This document shows positions 53,182 to 57,964 of a DNA stretch of 57,964 bases, one piece after another; position 1 is the first letter of the stretch, and each line of letters starts with the position of its first letter. The DNA is taken from NCBI GenBank assembly GCA_903821875.1, contig CAIJMU010000077.1, positions 1 to 57,964 on the forward strand, written 5' to 3'. The translations under genes and the position numbers were made by a program. The notes under the pieces were generated by a model. That model was given only the letters and a program-made list of their open reading frames with translations, ran no database searches and was not told where the DNA came from. This DNA is from an uncultured Spirochaetota bacterium (lineage in GTDB: Bacteria > Spirochaetota > Spirochaetia > Treponematales > Rectinemataceae).

Positions 53182-53769
53182 TCACGGAGACGCGTGATTG
53201 GCGACCGTAGCGCCATAGGGCGGGGAGCGCTCCGCAGCAAATCCAGTCATAGTGCCATTCGTCCCTACCTGGCTTTTCGCTGACCTTACCGACGGCCTCG
53301 AGCGCCCATCCATTGCAGCGGCATCAAAGAACTCCACGAAAGTACTACGGCCTTCGATCCATCGGGAAATCCGGCTGGCAAGGCCAGAAACGGCTGTTCC
53401 CGGCGAGACCAGCCTGGTTGCGCACTCCCAGACAATGCAGACACGCCACCCGGCCACGCGGAGGGCCTGGACATCGCGGAGGTCGCGCTCGCGGTTCTTC
53501 CGGATCTTGTCCTCCCAGAAACCGACATTGCTGGAAGGCAACCTGAAATAGCGGCAATTGTGCCCATGCCAGAAGCAGCCGTGCACCAGGATCACAGCCC
53601 CGTGCTTCGTGAGCTTGAGGTCGGGGCGTCCGGGGAGGTCCTTGCAGTTCACCCGGAACCTGAAGCCGCGCGCGAAGAGCGCCTTGCGTATGAGGAGCTC
53701 GGGCCTGGTATCCTTACCATGGATAGAAGCCATCATACGGCTGCGGGTGGAGGGGGTTACGGTGTCCAT
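53182..53769 (-). CDS. vsr: Very short patch repair endonuclease
   Basis: A 195-aa Vsr nuclease. MMASIHGKDTRPELLIRKAL and GRPDLKLTKHGAVILVHGCF, with WHGH next and WEDKIRKNRERD after it, match the PD-(D/E)xK-like Vsr core with its zinc histidines and cysteine. The C-terminal 50 residues are longer and less conserved. Vsr nicks beside T:G mismatches made by deamination of 5-methylcytosine. It sits 27 bases downstream of the C5 methyltransferase gene and so limits its mutagenic cost. Confidence 0.95.
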   Translation of the reverse strand: MDTVTPSTRSRMMASIHGKDTRPELLIRKALFARGFRFRVNCKDLPGRPDLKLTKHGAVILVHGCFWHGHNCRYFRLPSSNVGFWEDKIRKNRERDLRDVQALRVAGWRVCIVWECATRLVSPGTAVSGLASRISRWIEGRSTFVEFFDAAAMDGRSRPSVRSAKSQVGTNGTMTGFAAERSPPYGATVANHASP

Positions 53770-53796
53770 GGAAGGATCATGAGGCGCAGAAGGCTG

Positions 53797-55032
53797 TCAG
53801 GCGAGAGGAATGAGCGGCTTCATGAATTTCGCAACCGCCTCAAAAACCGGCACCGCCACCGAGTTCCCGAACTGCTTGTAGGCCCGCGTGTCGGAAACTG
53901 GGATGATGAAGCTATCGGGGAAACCCATGAGGCGGGCGCATTCGCGGGGGGTAAGGCGGCGGGGGTTGATTTCCTTGCCCTTTGCGGTCTGAGCAATTAG
54001 AATCTCGGAACCATCCTTATAGTAGCGTGCAGAGAGGGTGCGGGAGACAGATTCCTCGGTAACAAGGCCGAAGCCGAAACCGTTCCCTAGCGAACGATGC
54101 TTTTCGGCATAGGACTGAAGATAGGCCCAGAGCTTGTCGGTAAGCGTGTATTTATCCTGGACACGGTTTTGGGCGTGATCGAAGTACTTATTGCCGTCGT
54201 GTTGGAGAAAAGGCTCCGAGCCATCGGCGCAGTGAAGGATATCTCCGAGAACCATCCGTTCGCCTACAGGCGCGGAGAAGCTATCAAAATCGAACAGTAC
54301 CGGATCGCGGAAGCCAATGATGACAATTCGCTCCCTGTGCTGCGGCAACCAGAGTTGCGCATCAAGGACACGGTATTGCACCGAATACCCTAGCTCATCA
54401 GCCAAGGTGCTCATGATTACCTTGAATGTGTTGCCCTTGTCGTGAGACTGCAGGTTCTTGACGTTTTCCAGGAGAAAAGCGCGTGGCCGTTTTTCAGCGA
54501 TGATTCGCGCGACATCAAAAAAGAGCGTTCCTTGTATCTTGTCCGCAAAGCCATGAGCCCGCCCGAGCGCGTTTTTTTTCGAGACACCGGCGATTGAAAA
54601 GGGCTGGCAAGGAAAGCCCGCCACGAGGACGTCATGATCGGGGATGGCTGCAGCATCGATCCTGGTGATATCTCCCTGGATGGCGGCTTCGTCAGGGAAA
54701 TTTACTTCGTAGGTCTTCTGGGCATAGCCATCCCACTCAGAAGTGAATACGCAGTGCCCCCCTATTGATTCAAATGCGGTTCGAAGCCCGCCTATGCCTG
54801 CGAACAAGTCGATGAACCTGAAATCGCTCCGACTGGCCTGGTGCTGGATTGACTCGCGGATGATGGCGTGGAGGGCTGGAGCCGTGTAAGGCTTCGGCTC
54901 ACTTTTCCCACCTCTCCATCTCCGAACGGTGGTCACATTGACTCCAAGCTTCTTTGCCAGCTCTGACAATGAATTAAATCGAAGCGCTTGGGTAAGGATT
55001 GTGTTTATGTCAGGCTGAGCGATATCTGCCAT
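53797..55032 (-). CDS. DNA (cytosine-5) methyltransferase with N-terminal helix-turn-helix
   Basis: A 411-aa Dcm-like enzyme; AAGGTGG precedes the ATG at 55032. The catalytic motifs are in order: FIDLFAGIGGLRTAF (I), GFPCQPFS (IV, PCQ), ENVKNL (VI, ENV), QHRERIVIIGF (VIII) and GNSVAVPV (X). Residues 18-45 form a helix-turn-helix (LSELAKKLGVNVTTVRRWRG), as in M.EcoRII and M.SsoII, which regulate their own operons. The neighbours imply a CCWGG- or CCSGG-like target, but that is inferred. It is divergent from the restriction enzyme. Confidence 0.93.
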   Translation of the reverse strand: MADIAQPDINTILTQALRFNSLSELAKKLGVNVTTVRRWRGGKSEPKPYTAPALHAIIRESIQHQASRSDFRFIDLFAGIGGLRTAFESIGGHCVFTSEWDGYAQKTYEVNFPDEAAIQGDITRIDAAAIPDHDVLVAGFPCQPFSIAGVSKKNALGRAHGFADKIQGTLFFDVARIIAEKRPRAFLLENVKNLQSHDKGNTFKVIMSTLADELGYSVQYRVLDAQLWLPQHRERIVIIGFRDPVLFDFDSFSAPVGERMVLGDILHCADGSEPFLQHDGNKYFDHAQNRVQDKYTLTDKLWAYLQSYAEKHRSLGNGFGFGLVTEESVSRTLSARYYKDGSEILIAQTAKGKEINPRRLTPRECARLMGFPDSFIIPVSDTRAYKQFGNSVAVPVFEAVAKFMKPLIPLA

Positions 55033-55043
55033 AGTGCCACCTT

Positions 55044-55081
55044 GGGGAATTACTGAAGACAATATGCACGAAATATTCCCC
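55044..55081. promoter_or_regulatory. Inverted repeat between methyltransferase and restriction genes
   Basis: GGGGAAT (55044-55050) and ATTCCCC (55075-55081) form a 7-bp inverted repeat with a 24-base spacer in the 94-bp divergent spacer. It is a plausible operator for the helix-turn-helix domain of the methyltransferase. Confidence 0.45.
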
Positions 55082-55126
55082 ATCCGCAAGGAGAAAAGAA
55101 AGGGAAATTTCAGCCGATAAGAGTTC

Positions 55127-56428
55127 ATGGGGATAGCACACTACCGCGAGATTGTTTTGGCTTTGAAAGGCAATGGTGCCACACGGGCGCACATGAAAGC
55201 GCTGCGAGAAAACGATAACTCGAAGAACCAGATCTATTTGGGAAAAGGCTTTGCCGCGCTGCAGCTTTTACCTTTCGGCAAGATTGTCAACTGCAGCACA
55301 GAGAAGCAGGTAATTGAAAAAGCTCCAGTCAATTTCTCGTGGATGACCGATTCCTGGACCACAGAACCCGCACCAAACACCAAGCTGATACTTTATCCTC
55401 AGTACCCCGAAGTCAGGCTATCGGGATTCTTGAGTGGCTGCGCTTGTGCGCCTTCGGAACATATGCAAGCAGTCCCCGGGGACCAGAGGACCGGCACGGA
55501 TGGCCGCTACCTCATTCTTGGAGTGACTCCCCTTGGCCACATCATCGGCTATCTCGTCTTGCCTGACTCGGCGGTCGCCGCCTCGATCGTGGATGACTTT
55601 CCAGATCTTCATATCAAAAAGGGTGTCCTTGTCGACCTTCCATTTGAGAGTGGAAATCCAAGGAGGGAACTCCTTGATCGGCTTGTCGCAGTGGCGAAGG
55701 CTGGCTGGATTCCATCGCAACGGTTGAACTCCGAGGGCACTATCGTGGAGTACCGAGCTAGAAATGCAGGCGGATATGTCCTTGAGGCGCAGTTCGGAAT
55801 CATTCCCAATGGCTTGGCGGAGCCTGACTTTCAGGGATGGGAGCTGAAATCCTTTTCCGGGAATGTCCTTACCCTCATGACCCCTGAGCCTGACTCCGGT
55901 TTCTATTTCGAGCAAGGCGCGGAAGCTTTTGTCCGGAGATTTGGCCATGACGCCGGCAATGATGTCATCTACTTCACTGGTTGCCATAAGGCAGATTCGA
56001 AAAATGCGACAACCGGTCTCACCTTGACGGCAATTGGTTATGCGGCGGAACGCGGGAAATTCATCGATCTTGATGGAGGACTGGCGCTGAAAACAGACGA
56101 CGGAGAAGTCGCGGCGCTATGGACATTCAGGCGACTCATCAGGCATTGGGCAAGGAAACACGCTAGGGCAGCATATCTACGCAATGAGAAACAGGAGGTG
56201 GCGGGGAAGGTCGGATACTCTTTCTTGGGTCCGGCTTGGCTTGGTGAGGGAACCTCTTTCGAGAATTTCATGACTGCCTTTCTCAGCGGATACATCTACC
56301 TTGATCCGGCAAGCAAGGTCAGCGATGCGAGTACTGACCATTCCAAGGTCAAGGCGCGTAGCCAGTTCCGGATCAAGGCGGCCAATCTAGGAGCGCTCTA
56401 TCATGCATTCACGGAAGAGCCGCTCTGA
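55127..56428 (+). CDS. MvaI/BcnI-type restriction endonuclease with N-terminal extension
   Basis: A 433-aa protein. The C-terminal 230 residues resemble the MvaI/BcnI monomeric nickase-type nuclease (GGYVLEAQFGIIPNGLAEPD, then FQGWELKSFSG, with the E-x-D...ExK catalytic pattern). MvaI and BcnI cut CCWGG and CCSGG. The first 190 residues are extra relative to those enzymes and may be a DNA-binding or effector domain. It is divergent from the matching methyltransferase. Confidence 0.82.
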   Translation: MGIAHYREIVLALKGNGATRAHMKALRENDNSKNQIYLGKGFAALQLLPFGKIVNCSTEKQVIEKAPVNFSWMTDSWTTEPAPNTKLILYPQYPEVRLSGFLSGCACAPSEHMQAVPGDQRTGTDGRYLILGVTPLGHIIGYLVLPDSAVAASIVDDFPDLHIKKGVLVDLPFESGNPRRELLDRLVAVAKAGWIPSQRLNSEGTIVEYRARNAGGYVLEAQFGIIPNGLAEPDFQGWELKSFSGNVLTLMTPEPDSGFYFEQGAEAFVRRFGHDAGNDVIYFTGCHKADSKNATTGLTLTAIGYAAERGKFIDLDGGLALKTDDGEVAALWTFRRLIRHWARKHARAAYLRNEKQEVAGKVGYSFLGPAWLGEGTSFENFMTAFLSGYIYLDPASKVSDASTDHSKVKARSQFRIKAANLGALYHAFTEEPL

Positions 56429-56495
56429 CTTGGCCGCAGCTGGCATGCCGATCCCCGCGCACAGGTTACGGAATACTCGCTATCCCTCTCTCCTT

Positions 56496-57899
56496 CTAAT
56501 TCAGCTCCGGGCAACCTTCTTCGGCAAGCTTGTTCTTGATTTCCCAGATGACAAGTGCCTGCTTCTCTGAAGGCACCTTCCGAGGGATACTAGCGGCGAC
56601 GGCAAGGAAACTCTGATGCTCTTCGGTAAGGAGGTGCTTGGCCATGGCCCATTGGAGTATCCTCGTCCACTTTGCCCCACCCATGTTGCAGATCTCGGCT
56701 TGTATGGCGATCTTGTCATCCTCTTTCCGTTGTTTCTTCGCTTCGGTCTTGGATTCCTGGAGGCTCGCCACTGTGACGAGCTTGGCAGTTGTTTTTTCAA
56801 GCAACTTCAAGGGAAGCTCGCGTACGCGGTCCCAGCAAAAGATCATTTTTGCCCACTCGGTGACGTTTTCCTTCCTGCGGTCCTCCGCCGTCAGGACTCC
56901 CATCACCTCCACGGCAATCAGTGCTAACTGCTCTATGAGTTCCTCAGGGAGAGTCTGGCGATCCCAAATCCGACGATAGTCGACCGACCAACCCGGAGCC
57001 TCGGATTCAATCATGTCGCTGAGCTTGGCAAGCGCATAGGTCACGATATTGGCTCGGTACCCACTCTGGTACCATGCCTGTTCGCCGACAAGGCGCTCTG
57101 TGGATCGGAAAAGGATCGCGATGGCGACAAGGGTCCGGTAGTACTCCTCATGGAATTGTGTAGGGTCCTGCTCCCAAGCTTTTTCGATATGCGCTGCGAA
57201 ATCCCTGAAATTTTTCTGGCTTCCAAGGCTGACCTTGTGCGGAAGGCGACGCCATGTGTTTTCGAACTTCGCAATGTCTGTTTTCGTAATCACCTGATTG
57301 CGCGGGTTGACCAAAAGGAACTTCTTCTTATCAGTCGGTGTCAGTCTCGACTGCTCGTTTACGTACTGGCCCCTCGCCCGCTCGTAGAACCAGTGCGTCT
57401 GGTGCTGGGCACCGCCGTAGGCTGGTGCGAAAAGCCGACGCGAGAATTCCTCCAAGCGGACATGGAAAGGATGGTTTGAAAAGAAGTCCGCCTCATTGAT
57501 CTTGTTTTGACTGTTGGCGTATCGGGCGATGTAGGGGATCATGCCTTCCGCCGTTTCAGGAGGCAGGACAGAAAGCTTCATCTGAACAAAGACTTCCCCC
57601 AAGGAAGCCTTGTCCTTTCGTTTCGCCGTAGCCAAGGAAGCCGTGGTCTGTCCCCCGTTCACGATCTGGAGGTTCTTGGCAGAAAGGATCAGTCGGGAAT
57701 CCTTGTCCATGACGATCTCCTCGGCGGTCACTGAGATGCCATTGTTATAGGCAAAAAACATCTCGGGATGGTTGAGGATGGTCGTGCGGATACCCTTGTT
57801 GACATTGCCCTTGACGCTCAAGAAGGATCGAACATTGCCTTCTAGAAGGCGGCTCCCGAAACGGTCATAAATGCTAGCAAGCATCTCGCCTGGAATCAT
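56496..57899 (-). pseudogene. AIPR anti-phage protein, apparently interrupted at its 5' side
   Basis: A 467-aa open frame with the AIPR (abortive infection) signature: GSRLLEGNVRSFLSVKGNVN, then MFFAYNNGISVTAEEI and IVNGGQTTASL. Family proteins have a further N-terminal region. Upstream of the ATG at 57899 the frame still reads like the family (YLEASGKSELYKGYLCMIPG) until an in-frame TGA at 57960-57962, two bases from the window edge. The gene may be broken there, or may begin at 57899. No RBS is seen. Confidence 0.65.
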
Positions 57900-57964
57900 G
57901 CAGAGATAGCCTTTGTATAATTCACTCTTCCCGCTTGCCTCGAGGTAGCGAGCCTCAAATCAAG

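Overview
The window is GC-rich bacterial chromosome, densely coded on both strands. It has one tRNA gene, no rRNA and no CRISPR array. The mix fits a heterotrophic, sugar-fermenting, motile bacterium: two binding-protein sugar importers, xylulokinase, a transaldolase-like aldolase, acetate kinase, a methyl-accepting chemotaxis protein, a diguanylate cyclase and cystine uptake. The unusually long acetate kinase and a loose lipobox would suit a spirochaete, but that placement is an inference that needs a phylogeny.

Layout. 1-7.3 kb: a cut-off ATP-grasp ligase divergent from a LysR regulator, tRNA-Ala(GGC), an unrecognised 564-aa protein followed by an acyltransferase, then MATE and EamA exporters. 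7.4-10.6 kb: a TcyP-like cystine symporter, a small exported protein and an exported protein with two thioredoxin-like repeats. 10.6-18.9 kb: an MFS-HEAT fusion broken by one missing base, a cysteine-desulfurase-like enzyme, typA, a MntA/HepT toxin-antitoxin pair, LipM and a transaldolase. 19-25.1 kb: an AraR-like regulator, an ABC sugar importer and, divergently, xylB. 25.2-34.3 kb: an unknown membrane protein, a tandem UspA protein, mntH, a chemoreceptor, a PleD-like diguanylate cyclase, an exported protein and ackA. 34.5-44.7 kb: a long co-directional cluster (ROK repressor, ABC importer, amidohydrolase, ArgH-superfamily lyase, ROK kinase, CyuA-like desulfidase, EamA transporter) that looks like import and breakdown of one unidentified compound. 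44.7-50.7 kb: priA, uracil-DNA glycosylase, a small conserved protein, pirin, a nitronate-monooxygenase-like protein and a TPR lipoprotein.

50.7-58 kb reads as a mobile or defence island of less GC-rich DNA: a MazF-like remnant, an intact MazEF pair, an S24-type repressor lacking its serine, a Vsr/C5-methyltransferase/MvaI-type restriction system and an AIPR anti-phage gene that appears broken at the window edge.

How the parts connect: both sugar importers separate the binding-protein gene from the permeases with a strong hairpin and lack an ATPase gene, so they probably share an MsiK/MalK-type ATPase encoded elsewhere. The AraR-like regulator, importer, aldolase and xylulokinase plausibly form one pentose regulon. 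The best candidates for something undescribed are the 34.5-44.7 kb catabolic cluster, the double monothiol thioredoxin protein beside the cystine symporter, and the leaderless, serine-less S24 repressor facing an unknown gene.
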